From: Desmodus rotundus | Lineage: Eukaryota > Chordata > Mammalia > Chiroptera > Phyllostomidae | Reading direction: 5' to 3' | Length of the DNA: 64,000 bases | Assembly (NCBI RefSeq): GCF_022682495.2 | Contig: NC_071391.1 | Span: 111,831,195-111,895,194 of the forward strand | Shown here: piece after piece, positions 46,919 through 58,590 of the stretch | How positions within the stretch are numbered: the first letter of the stretch is position 1 | Layout: each line of letters starts with the position of its first letter | Position numbers and translations under genes: made by a program | The notes under the pieces: generated by a model | The model's input: the letters and a program-made list of their open reading frames with translations, nothing else | The model's database searches: none | Told to the model about the DNA's origin: nothing

Positions 46919-47020
46919 CCAAACACAGCTCCACAACTCAGCAAAGGGGGTTGCCCCTCCCTGGAGAATACCTAAGGCTCTTCCCCTTACAATGTAACAG
47001 GCACCACCGAGACAAAAAAT

Positions 47021-47878
47021 ATAGTCCGAATGAAAGAATAGTTCAAAGCTCCAAAGATAAAACTAGGCGATAAAGAGATAGCCAATCTCTCAGATACAGA
47101 GTTCGAAACACTGGTAATCAGGATGCTCACAGAAATGGTTGAGTATGGCCACAAAATAGAGGAAGAAGTGAAGACTATTCAAAGTGAAACAAAGAAAAAT
47201 ACACAGGGAACCACCAGTGAAGGGAAGGAAACTGGGACTCAAATCAATGATTTGGAGCAGAAGGAAGAAATAAACATCCAACTGAATTCGAATGAAGAAA
47301 CAAGAATTCAAAAAAAATGAAGATAGGCTTAGGAACCTCTGGGACAACTTTAAACTTTCCAACATCAAATTATAGGTATACCAGAAGGAGAAGAACAACA
47401 GCAAGAAATTGAAAACTTATTTGAACAAATAATGAAGAAAAACTTCCCCAATCTGGCAAAGGAAATAGACTTGTAGGAAGTCTACGAAGCTCAGAGTGTC
47501 CCAAAGAAGTGGATCCAAAGAAGCACACACCAAGGCACATCATCATTACATTACCCAAGATCAAAGGTAAGGAGAAAATCTTAAAAGGAGCAAGAGGAAA
47601 TGAGAGACTTACCTACAAAGGAGTGCCCATAAGAGTATCATCTGATTTCTCAAAAGAAATCTTACAGGCAAGAAGGGGGGGCTGGAAAGAAGTGTTTGAA
47701 GTCATAAAAGGCAAGATTACTCTATCCAGCAAAGCTATGATTTAGAATGGAAGGGCAGATAAAGTGCTTCCCAGATAAGGTCAAGTTAAAGGAGTTTATC
47801 ATCATCAAGCCTTTATTATATGAAATGTTAAAGGGATTTATCTCAGAAAAAGAAGATGATCAAAAATATGAACAGTAA
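47021..47878 (+). pseudogene. HAL1 ORF1-like gene remnant, copy 1
   Basis: It corresponds to L1 ORF1p, an RNA-binding chaperone with coiled coil, RRM and C-terminal domain. The equivalent of the copy-2 start codon is ATA (47021-47023). The frame at 47123 gives a Glu/Lys-rich coiled-coil-like stretch. A different frame at 47509 reads PRHIIITLPKIKGKEKILKG and LTYKGVPIRVSSDFSKEILQ, diagnostic of the ORF1p RRM/C-terminal region. Near the end LLYEMLKGFISEKEDDQKY appears, followed by the stop. At least two frame changes and several stops make it inactive. Confidence 0.78.
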
Positions 47879-48289
47879 AATGACAACAAACTGACAACTA
47901 TCAACTGAACAGAAAAATTGTTCAACAACTGAACATAAAAATCAAAAACAAAAACTAACTAAGCAAACAACTAGAACAGGAACAGAATCACAGAAATGAA
48001 GATCACACGGAGGGTTATCAGCGGGGAGGAAGAGAGGTGAGAATGGGGGGAAAAGGTACAGAGAACAAGAAGCACAAATGGTAGGTACAAAATAGATGGG
48101 GGAAGGTTAAGGATAGTATAGGAAATAGAGAAGCCAAAGAACTTATATGTAGAAACCATGGACATGAACTCAGGAGGGGGGGAATGCTGGAGGGTTGGCG
48201 GGTGCAGGGCAGAGGGAAATAGAGGGGAGAAAAAAATGGGATAACTAACAGCATAATCAATAAAATATATTTTTAGAAAGTATAATTGT

Positions 48290-49185
48290 GATAAATTAGG
48301 TAGCTAATAAGAATATAATTTAGTTTGAGTTAGTTGATATTTGTGGTATTCACCAGCTTTTTAAAATTTATGTTTTGTTGTGACTGTCTCTCATTCCAAA
48401 AAAAATCCATATCTCTATTTTCTTATTCCAAATTTTTATTCATTTTCCCAGTGAGGGTCCCAAATAAGTTTTTTCCAGGCTCCAAAGGGATCTTACTCTG
48501 CTTATAACCATTTACCACCTAAAAAAAATGTTTGCATGTATTAAAACAAGGTTTTTATATCTTCAGATCAAGGAATTTTGGCAATATTTCAGAACAATGA
48601 ATATGTGCAGCATAGTCCAAAGTACTTTCTAGTCTGGTCAATTAATAAACACACATGAATACTTCGAGTTTATAGTGATTTTCTTGTTTTCCAATATCAA
48701 CTTATCCTTATATTGTGACTAAGCAAAAATAAATAATTACACATAAAAAGGAGGAGATAAGACGCTGCTTTTAGTGTTCACCTTATTTTTCAAACCTTTG
48801 CATCCGCTGTCGCAATTATACAATTATATAGTTCATATTCCATCTCTGTGCATTATCTCTTCTACTAGAACTTCCGGAAGAATGCCTAGGATTTCTGATA
48901 CATTTTCAAGAGCAGATTGCTTGCTAAATTGAATTTAGTATCTCTCTATTTAGTTAATTCTATTTTCATAAAGTTTAGAGTAAATGGGATTCTCTATCCT
49001 GTACTTACTCTGAAAAAAAAAATATGAATAGGCAAAAAGTTCAATTTAGCTTACGTGTAGCTATGAACTCATCTCTTTTACAATAATGTATCTTTGACAA
49101 AGCTCGGTTCATTTTAAAAATAACATCTCAGTTTGATGAATACTAGAGCTCTATAAAACCAAGTTTGTGATGAAGAGCAATAAGC
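48290..49185. other. AT-rich intronic DNA, nothing recognised
   Basis: No exon or named repeat in about 900 bp. Confidence 0.35.
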
Positions 49186-49437
49186 CTAGTGTTAAAAGAG
49201 TAGGTTGTGGAATCAGACTACCTGCTCTTGTTTGAATTCAGGTACTGCACCTGCTAGCTTGCTAACCCAGACAGTTATTTAACCTGACTATATTTCATTT
49301 CCCCCCTAAAAAACTGATGACGGCAATAAGAGCACCAACATCCTACATTGCTGTGGACATCAAATGAGATAATCATGTGTATCGCTTAAAAAAGCACATG
49401 GTACATAGTAAACCCTCAATAAACGTTAGCTTTTCTT
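49186..49437 (+). repeat. MIR SINE, near full length (sense)
   Basis: 'gtaggttgtggaatcagact' through 'gacagttatttaacctgact' and 'aatgagataatcatgtgtat' to 'agcacatggtacatagtaaa'/'ccctcaataaacgttag' span tRNA-like, core and 3' LINE-like parts of MIR. Confidence 0.82.
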
Positions 49438-51559
49438 ACTATGAGTCATAATTCCTCTCTATCATTTACTCTGTAATTGTTATGTAAAGCATTTCAAGTA
49501 AAAGCCAAACATAGGACCCATTACCTGAAATACAAGAAAGTAAGCACAAGAAGTTAATCTTGAATACAGTAGATCTGATTCAACTATTGTTGTTGTTATT
49601 ATAATTATTTGACATCAAGAATTACAGGATCTTGACTAAGGGTATAGAACTACCTTCCCTGTCCCTACAAGTAAAACTTGTAGCTGACTCTTCCTATTAA
49701 AAAATAAATAGGAAAGGACTGGGACACCACAAAGAGGATGGCACATCCATGTTATAAAACTTTGGAATATAAATGAAAATAGCATGGTGATAACTCATCC
49801 CAGAAAAGTTTGTGAGGCTGATACACACCTTCCTTAGATTCAAGCCTGACTACACATTTTAATTTGTACAAAGAGAGATGACTCAGCATGTGTGTAAACA
49901 AGCATTTATTGCTTCAATCATTAGATAATGTTATAAACTGATGGGTGTTTTAATCTTGGCAAAATTGAGAGGCTGTGTAGAGCATGAGCAAAACTGTCTT
50001 TAGAAATTATTTGTGAGGAACCTATTGAAGTCAATGCCCATGCAAAAAGAAAATTATATCAAAATGGTTTAAAGGTGTTACATCATGCAACATTAATTTG
50101 AATCACTAACAAATGCCAAAAAACAATGATTTTTATACAAGAATGTTTCTTAAACGTGTTGTATTTAAAAATATTTTGCCCTGCCTGAAAACGTACGAAG
50201 GCCATGCTGAACAAACCATAGGAACAGAAATCTGCCCGTCCCACTCGTCTTTACAAGGATGTAAAGATTAACTTCTCTGACCAGGGATGTAAAGTTTCAG
50301 TTTTATAAATTATAGATCCACGGTTTCTTTAATGTAAATGCTTCACAGCAAATTAGGGGCTAACAAAAGAGAACCTAAATCATAATTTTCTTAGGTAAAA
50401 GTTAAAAATGGGTAATCTATATTAGGTTTCCTTAACATTTTCCAACGTTGACTTATTCTTTAAATGACTAGGTTATTTTTATATTAATATTATAGATATT
50501 ATAGGCCTAAATTAGTTTTTAGATTGTGATGCAAATCTTTTTTCTTTCATGTTCTCATCCCCACTAACAAGTCAAGCAACAGAATTTATTCGACAGGAAT
50601 CTGAATTTGCCCCCAAACAACTGGAAGTTAACATTTAATGTGCGATCCTTCAGCATGAAAAAAGAACAATTTTTTAAAGAGTGTACCATATTGCATTCTA
50701 GTATGTGAATCACTGGTGTCACAAAATGTGGGTCACCTCTATATTAAGAAGATAAGATTTATGAGGTAGGTGCTCATAGTTGGTTTATTATTAAAATAGT
50801 CTATGCCACAATAAAAAATTCATACTGCCCCCAAAACAAGGCCAAGGATTCTAATTTAGAAACTGTTGTTCAAAAAAAGTGAATCCAACATTTATTAAAA
50901 TTCAAACAGCATCCCCTTAGTCACCGGTACAGTGAACATGAAATGTGTGCTGTGCTGAATCCCTTGATCTGATCCAGATTATTCAAATACTATGCGTGGG
51001 AAAAACAACTGTTTCAGCTGGCCTCTGACACGTGGAATATTTGCCCTCAGGATTCACTTGTTCTACTGGTACTGGCCATCTACTCCCCGTACACAAGCTT
51101 TTTGAAATAACCAAACAGTTGCTAAGATCACGACATCGGTACAGAGGAAAATGTACTGACTGTAAAGTATTCGGGGATAACATTTAGTTCCCGGTGAGTG
51201 AAAACTTCACGGAGGCTTCAAGGTTCAAGCAACCTACTTCCACTTTGGTGCCTCTCAGTGGTCTTCCTAGATAGGAGAGAGGCAACGGAGAACTGACAGG
51301 TAACCGCCTGGCTGTGTAACTACACTGATTTTTAATCTACCCATCAACTCATAGGGACAAAAATCTAAAGTAACCTAATTTAAAAATTAAAATATTTATA
51401 TCATTGGCTTGTATAATTCAAGATAAAAATAGAAAATACATCCTTAATAATATCAAGGCTAATGCTGCTTCCATGACAGTAAATTGAGTAAATTTTTAAA
51501 AACTAACTGCAGAAATGGTATGTAAATGAACACACGCTGCGACTCCCTCTTCAAACTCT
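49438..51559. other. Repeat-poor AT-rich intronic DNA
   Basis: About 2.1 kb without a named repeat or exon. It is a candidate region for conserved non-coding sequence. Confidence 0.35.
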
Positions 51560-51830
51560 CTCTTCGGAATGTCCACCCCCCATCTCGTTAGAGCCCCACT
51601 TTCTAGACTCTCCCACCTTATCTCTCTGTAGACATTCTCCCTACCCCCAGTTTTCCTGACCCCCAACATAGTGTCCCCCCAACATATGTTCGCAGGACGA
51701 CTGACTTCACTCTTACAGCGCTCTCCACAAACTTAACTAAGTGGTTGTCTGTTTAATCATGTGCTCGATGTCTTCGTCCCCGCTAGACGAGAGACTCCAT
51801 GAACGCAGGGCCAGGTAGGCGCCTCCCTGT
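51560..51830 (+). mobile_element. Possible L2 3' fragment (sense)
   Basis: 'tggttgtctgtttaatcatg' and 'ccgctagacgagagactcca'/'tgaacgcagggcc' follow the L2 terminal order ('CCACTAGAATGTAAGCTCCA'). Unusually CpG-rich for an L2 relic. Confidence 0.45.
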
Positions 51831-52344
51831 TTCACTTGTACAAACACTCCAAGCCAAAGGCTCTCCTTGCAAAGGGACTCCTGTGAATTGCAGGATGAGT
51901 GCTGAATGCGAACCCAGTCAGGCGTACAGAAAGCACCAAAATTAACCCAGTAGAAGCCTATCTACACCTCCACCCCCCAAACAGGTATTAATGTGTATCA
52001 AAAATTTTTAATTAAAAAATATATTTCAAAACAACTAAAGTTTCATCCTACTGTTCTCCCCTTTCCAAGAGTGACAAATCTCCTCGTTGGGTGGCTAGCA
52101 ACCCTATGTTTCATAGGAAATGATTTCCAGAACTTAACAGACACTGTGTGCTCCTTAGGCACGCATGGCAGTGTTTTGTTTAACTGAAACTTTTACAGGA
52201 TCGTTTACTACTTGTATTAATCTGCAGTTGTTACAGTTTTTAGATTTGTCTGTGTCGGATACATACAGACGCAGCACACGGTTTTGTGTGCAGGTGCTTT
52301 TGGTTCTTCAGAATCAAACCACATTCACTAGTTTTTCACGTTGT
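51831..52344. other. Non-coding DNA, nothing recognised
   Basis: No supported feature. It leads into the long antisense L1. Confidence 0.3.
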
Positions 52345-53405
52345 TTTAATTTTAACAGCTTTATTTCAGACATAAATGCACATACTTAAATCATACAATT
52401 TGCTAAGTTTTGGCATATGTGAAACCATAATCACTAGCAAGATAATAAACATATCCATCACTCCCAAGCTTTCCTTTGCTGCCTTGTAATTTCCTCCCTC
52501 TTTCCCATTTCCATCCCCACCCCTTCTACCTACACAATCACCGATGTAATCTCTGTCAGAAGTTACATTTTCTACAGTTTTATATACATGAAATCATAAA
52601 CTAACTGCTCCTTTTTGTCTGCTTCTTGCACTCTGCATAATTATCTTAAGATTCATGCATGTTGTTTGTATCAGTAATTCATTTATTACAATGGCTGTGG
52701 GCGATTCCATTCCAGGCGTATACTGCAAGTTGTTTATCTGTTCACCTGTTAAACATTAGAGTTATTTGCAATTTTGGTTATTATTCAAAAAGCTGCTATA
52801 AACATGCATTTGCAAGTCTTTGCATAAACATATGGTAGGTGTATATTTAACTTTTGAAAAAACTGGCAAACTGTTTGGCAAAGTGTTCTTACTATTTACC
52901 TTTCCCAGCAGCACTGTATGAGAGCTCCAGTTGTTCCATCTCCTTACAAAACCTTAGTAAGATCGGTCTTCTTAAATTTAGCTGTTTGTATATGTGACAT
53001 TGTGGTTCTAGTCTGCATATCCTTAATGATAAATAATGTTAACATTAATTTCATGTGTTTATTTGCATTTCTATTATCTGTTTTAGAGAAGTCTGTACAA
53101 ATCTACTGTCCATATTTTAACTTAGTTTATGTGTTTTCTTATTATTTCTTATTATAAAAAGCCCCTTACATATTCTGGATAAAAGTCTATTATCAGATAC
53201 ATACTTTGCAAAGATGTTCTTCCAGCCCGTGACTGGCAGCTACATAAAAATGTCTTTCAAAAAAGAAAGATTTCACTTTACATGAAGTCCAATTTATTGA
53301 TTTGTTTCCAGAACTGTGCTTTTTGTGCTGTATATAAGTTTGCAAAGATTTCCTCCTATGCTTCCTTCTAAACATTTTAGAGTTTTACGTATTATATTCA
53401 GAGTA

Positions 53406-53714
53406 CCATATTTTGCCATTTATAGTGCACATCCACGTTTTTGTCCCAAACTTTCAGGAAAAAAATCTTTTGTTTTAATCCTTTAATTCAATTTGAAAAA
53501 TTCATCAAAACCAATTATCATATTCCAGGGTATTATTTTGCATATGAGTATTGTTATTACTTTCTAGAGTTACACTTTAATGTATAAGCATAAACAAAAG
53601 AATTAAACACATTTACATAAATATGAAATTAGTACTATCCATGTACAACATTCATCCTTATTTTTCCCTCAACAATTTGGGCAAAAAGTACACATTACAC
53701 ACAGCAAAATACGA
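53406..53714. mobile_element. 309-bp TIR DNA transposon, family not assigned
   Basis: Ends CCATATTTTGCCATTTATAG and, reverse-complemented, TCGTATTTTGCTGTGTGTAA form imperfect inverted repeats of about 40 bp. TA lies on both sides (53404-53405, 53715-53716). It interrupts the L1 between 'ttacgtattatattcagag' and 'cccattttgagttaattt'. It has no coding capacity. Confidence 0.68.
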
Positions 53715-54146
53715 TATCCCATTTTGAGTTAATTTGTTATGTGGAGTAAGTTATGGATTAAAGATCATTTTTTGGTATTCAGATTTATAAATGTTCCAGC
53801 ACCATTTATTGAAAAGACCATCCATTCTCCTAAGAGCTGCCTTTGAGCTTTTGTCAAAAATCAATTAATCATACAAACATTGGCCTCTTTCTGGAGTTTC
53901 TATTTTTTTTACTCTGATCTCTTTGTCTATCTTGATGCCAATGCTGCCTTGTGTTTATTACTGTAACTTTATAATAAGACTTGGAAGTCACTTATTGTTA
54001 CTCCTTGAACAGTATTTTTTAATCTTTTCAAAGTTGTTTTGGCTTTTCTGAATCCTTGGAATTCCACATGTGTTTTAGAATAAACTTGTCAGTTTTTACA
54101 AAATATCTTACTGAGATTTTAATTGAGATCACATGGAATCAATTCA

Positions 54147-54264
54147 GGTAGGATTGACAGATTTAGCAAATAAAAGCACAGAAAGGGATACAATCAAAAT
54201 AAAATTATAATTTTTGCATGAAACAAATTTAAGTGGGAGTCCTGTACTTTATCTGGCAATTCCA
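54147..54264. mobile_element. Short inverted-repeat DNA element
   Basis: 'ggattgacagatttagcaaa' at one end and 'actttatctggcaattcc' at the other are partly inverted repeats, like a mammal-wide palindromic MITE with 'CAGGGTTGCCAGAT' termini. Nested in the L1. Family uncertain. Confidence 0.5.
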
Positions 54265-56339
54265 ATGTGAAGATATTTAACATCTTAGTGATATTGAGTA
54301 TTTTGACCCATGATTTTCCTCAGTCTCATGTGTAGTATTTTGGGAACAGATCATGCATTTTTTGTTAGACTTATCTCTAAGTGAATTTATGTTTCGCTGC
54401 AATTATAAATGATCCTAGTTGTTAAATATGTTTCTGATTTCTCATTGCTAGTTTGTTTGGTATTTTGTATCCTACAACCTTGCTCAATGAATTTATTGTA
54501 TTGATAGACATTTTCTAGAGCCCATCACATTTTCTTTATGGACAATCATGTCTTATCCAAATTTCTTTTCCAATCTGAACATCTTTTATTTCTTGTCCTT
54601 CCCTAATTATTCTGGTTGGATCCTCTAGTGCAACGTTAAATAAGAGTGGTGAGAGCAGACATATTGTCTTGTTCCTGATCTACGGAAAAAGTATTCATTA
54701 GTCCATTATCACTAACATTTGTCAGCTGTAAATGTTACATAGATACTCATGATCAGGTTGAGAAATTTCACTCTACTCCTAGTTTTACTAGTTTCATAAA
54801 AATAGATGTGAATTTTCAAATGCTTTTTTATGTCCATTAGGTTTTCTTAGGAATTTGCATTAATAGTTCATTAATATGATTACGCAAATAAATGTCTAAG
54901 TAGTAACCCACCTTTGCATTTCTGGGATCAATACTACTTGGTCAAGACATATTCTCATTTTTGTATTTGGTTGAATTCAATTTGATAAACTTTGTTTAGC
55001 ATTTTTCTTCGATGTTCATAGAAAATTTGGGGGGGTTCTTATATGTTTTTTGTTTAAAATTTTTGTATCAAGCTAATATTGACCACATAGAATAAGAAAC
55101 TGGTAGTTTCATTCCTTAAATGTCTGGTAGATTTCAACAATGAAGCCAGAAGACCTGGAGAAAATTTCGTGGGAATATTGCTAACCGCAAATTCACTTTT
55201 TAATGGAAAGTGATTCAAGTTACCTATTTTCTTCTTAGTGAGCTTTGGTAGTTATCATCTTTCAAGGAATTTATCCATTTCACATAAGTTGTCCAGATTA
55301 TTGACATGAAATTATTCAAAATATTTATTTAGTATAATTTTATGCCTGCAAACCTGTTAGTGATTAAACCACTCTCATGCTTGCCAAATTTATCCAACTT
55401 TCAAAGACTTGAATTTTGTTCCATTGACTTTTGCTACTGTTTTGTTTTTCATTTCACTAGTTTTCACTTTGATCTTTTATTATTTAATTTCTTTTGCTCA
55501 CATTGGGTTTATTTTTCCCTTTTTCATATTCTCTTAAAATAAAAACCACCGAATTTTAATTTATTAAAATTCAATTAATAAACAAAATCAATTACTATGA
55601 AATAATATCTCATATTAGTGAAATATCGCAATGTGAAATGATTAATATTTTATATCAATTTAATTTATATGAAATACTAATTTGAAATCTTCCTCTTTTC
55701 TTACATGTGTGGAGTGCTATGAAGTTCCCCTCTAGTTATGTCTTTTGAGGCATTCCACAACTTTTTAAACATTGTGTTTTCATTTTATTCAATTTAAAAC
55801 ACTTTATAATTTCTGTAATAAATTAGTCTTTGGCCTGTGGACTACTTAGATATGTATTATGCAGTTTTTTTCAATATCTGGGGAATTTTCCAGATTTATT
55901 TGCTATTAATTTCTAATCTATTGTTGCCAGAAAAATATTTATTAACTTATTATGAATTAACTTACTAATTTATGCATGCTTTGGACTTTTTAGAATTGAC
56001 TGAGACTTGTTTTATTTACCAGTGTCATTCATCTTGGTAAGTGATACATGTGCACATGAAATAAACACATGTACTCTGCTATTGCTGGGTGAGTGTCCAA
56101 TAAATGTCAATTATGTCCTTTTGGATGACAGTGTTATTCAAGTCCTCTATGTCCTTACTGATTTTCTGTCTCCTTGTTCTATCCATCCAAGTACTGAAAT
56201 TTCTGATTATATTGTAGATCTATTTCTCCTTGAAGTTCTATCAGTTTTTGATTCATGCATTTTCATGACCTTTGATTAGGTGCATATTTATGGTCATAAT
56301 GCCCTTTTGATCCCTATATCATCATGAAATAAACTTTTT

Positions 56340-56536
56340 AAAAAGATTTTATTAATTTATTTTTAGAGAGAGGGGGTGGGAGAGGGACACAGAGGAAAAG
56401 AAACATCAATGTGTGGTTGCCTCTTTTGCCCCCGCAACTGGGGACCTGGCCACAACCCAGGCATGTGACTGAGAATCAAACCTGCAACACTGGTTTGCAG
56501 GCCGGCACTCAGTCCACTGAGCCACACCAGCCAGGG
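56340..56536 (-). mobile_element. VES tRNA-derived SINE, copy 4 (antisense)
   Basis: T-rich start ('aaaagattttattaatttat'), GA block, 'actgagaatcaaacctgcaa' (B-box side), and the 5' end complement 'cacaccagccaggg'. Target duplications TAAACTTTTT/TAAACTTCTT (56330-56339, 56537-56546) match at 9 of 10. Inserted in the antisense L1. Confidence 0.93.
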
Positions 56537-57632
56537 TAAACTTCTTTATTCCTACTAATATTACAGGGCTATGAAATCTTATTCTGATATAAATATTGCC
56601 ATTCCATTTTTCTTTTGATTAATGTTTGCATGATATATTTTTTCCATTTTTTAAAGCTACTTGCATCTTTATGTTTCTTGTATAAAGCATAGAATTTAGT
56701 TTTGTTTTATAAACAATGTAATAGCCACTTCTTTTAACAGGCGTGGCTTCACTCATTTACATTCAATGCAATTTTTAACATGATTAAATTAAACTCTACC
56801 ACCCTGCTTTTGTTTTCTCTTTGTCCCATCATTCCTTGCTCTTTTAAGTTTTTTCTGCCCTTTTTTGGAGTGAATACTTTTTATAACTTTTTTTTTACTT
56901 TCTTTGTTGAACTGTTAGCCCTGTTTGATTATTTTAATGGTTGCTTTATCATTTATGGTATTATTCTTTAATTTACCACAGTACACATTCAAGTGATACT
57001 ATATAATTCTGCACATTGTATAAAAATTTTACATCTCTAGTGTCATAGCCTTTCATGCTATTGGCATACATTTCACTTTTAAATATTTGACATATAACAT
57101 TGTTCTTAATTTTGTTTAAGCATCCAATGATATTTTGAAGACTTTTAATAAGAAAAAAAGTTGTATTTTCTTATTGTTAACATTTTCCTTGCCCTTCATT
57201 TATGCTGATACACACTTTTTCTGGTGTCTTGTTCCTTTATCCTGAATATGTATTTGATATGTCTTTTAGTGGTGGTCCAACTCTTCTTGATTTCTTTCAG
57301 CTTTTGTATGTATAAAATGGCTTTATTTTGCCTTCATTTTAAAATTATCTTTTAGCTGGGTATAAAAGTCTAGATTCAATTCTCTTCCTTTTTCTTTCCG
57401 GATTTTATAGATAGTATTCTACTGTTTTATATATAGTTTCAAGTGAGAAATATGCTGTCTTTCTTATCTTTGTTATGCTGTGTGTAATGTATGTATTTCC
57501 CTGTGGCTGCTTTTTTTCCTGTTTCATTATAAAAAAATTCTATTGCCATGCCTTTAAGTTCACTAATCTTTTTTCCCGATAATGTCTAATATAACAGAAT
57601 CTCATCCAGTATGTTTTTCATGTCAGAAATCA

Positions 57633-57720
57633 GTCTTTTTTTAATCCTCACCCAAAGATATGTTCACTGATTTTAGAGAGAGAGAAAGGGAGGGAGGGGG
57701 GAGAGAGAGGGAGAGAGAGG

Positions 57721-57776
<56 letters not shown>

Positions 57777-57923
57777 GTGATGATGTGAAAGACAAACATC
57801 AATCTACTGCCTATGACCAGGAATCAAACGCACAACCTAGTTAAGTGCCCTGATCAGGAATCAAACCTACAACCTTTTGGTGTATGGGATGATGCTCCAA
57901 CCAATGAAGCCACCCAACCAGGG
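57633..57923 (-). mobile_element. VES tRNA-derived SINE, copy 5, with expanded GA tract
   Basis: 'ttttttaatcctcacccaaa', a greatly expanded GA region, 'gaatcaaacctacaaccttt' and the terminal 'cacccaaccagggc'. Perfect 9-bp target duplications CAGAAATCA (57624-57632, 57924-57932). The same subtype as copy 1, to judge by the shared 'aatcctcaccca' end. Confidence 0.94.
57676..57773 (+). repeat. (GA)n microsatellite inside VES copy 5
   Basis: About 98 bp of GA/GGGA purine repeats, the last 45 or so bases almost perfect GA. It grew from the SINE's own GA-rich segment. Confidence 0.92.
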
Positions 57924-58459
57924 CAGAAATCATAGTTTTTAAATGTTAGAAGTTAGTTTTGGTCTTTCTTAATTTCTTGTATTTTTCCCATTCAAACATC
58001 TGAAGTACAGCTATACCTGTAATAGTGTCCTTGTCTACTGCTTCTAATATTCATGTCAATTCTCAATCAATTTTGATTAATTTTTATTTTCATTATGGGT
58101 CATATTTTCCTGCTTCTTTGCTCACCTTGTAATTTGTGATGGGATGCCAGACATCATGAATTCTCCCCTTTTAAATGCTGGTTATTTTGTATTTCTATAT
58201 ACATCCCTAAGCTTTGTTCTGGGACACAGTTATTTGAAACAGTTTCAGCCTTTCGGATCTTACTTTCAAGATATATTAGGCAGTACCAAATTTCTAATCA
58301 ATCTGGGGTTATTGCCTCAAACTGAGGTAAGCCCACCTTCAGTTCTATGACCAATGTCTCATAAGTAATGATATTTCCCAGTTCTGGTGGTATAAACAAG
58401 GTGTCATTTCCCTTTCATTGGTTCTTCCCTCAGCTTTAGGTCTTTTCCACACATGTATA

Positions 58460-58590
58460 AAGGGGTGGGCAAAAAGTAGCTTTACAGTTGTTCAGATGGA
58501 AAACAATGCAGTAATTAATAAACAACAATACAAGATTCAACTCCGTATTTCGCATACTCACAACTACAAAGCTACGTTTGCCCACCTCTG
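58460..58590. mobile_element. 131-bp mariner-type MITE
   Basis: Inverted termini of about 30 bp (AAGGGGTGGGCAAAAAGTAG and, complemented, CAGAGGTGGGCAAACGTAGC) continue into TTTACAGTTGT/TTTGTAGTTGT. TA flanks both ends (58458-58459, 58591-58592). It has the size and TA target of a Tc1/mariner deletion derivative and lies in the 5'-UTR-like end of the L1. Confidence 0.82.

Larger units (their letters stand above)
46326..48276 (+). mobile_element. HAL1 (half-L1) element, copy 1, full length
   Basis: A 1.95-kb LINE with 5' UTR, ORF1-like region and 3' UTR but no ORF2. Perfect 13-bp target duplications AAAGTATAATTGT flank it (46313-46325 and 48277-48289), so both ends are real. The 5' end 'cttccagccaagatggaggt' corresponds to the 5' end of copy 2 at about 61.6 kb. 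After the ORF1 stop (about 47878) the sequence goes straight to a polypurine 3' UTR ending 'aatcaataaaatatattttt'. HAL1 elements rely on L1 ORF2p in trans. The shared design with copy 2 shows this is a family, not a one-off deletion. Confidence 0.85.

Noticed and set aside
47123..47320. Glu/Lys-rich coiled-coil-like frame as a cellular protein
   Set aside because: It sits at the expected ORF1 position inside a TSD-flanked HAL1 element.
57676..57773. Regular repeats that might suggest a CRISPR-like array
   Set aside because: It is a simple GA microsatellite with no spacers, within a SINE in a mammalian genome.
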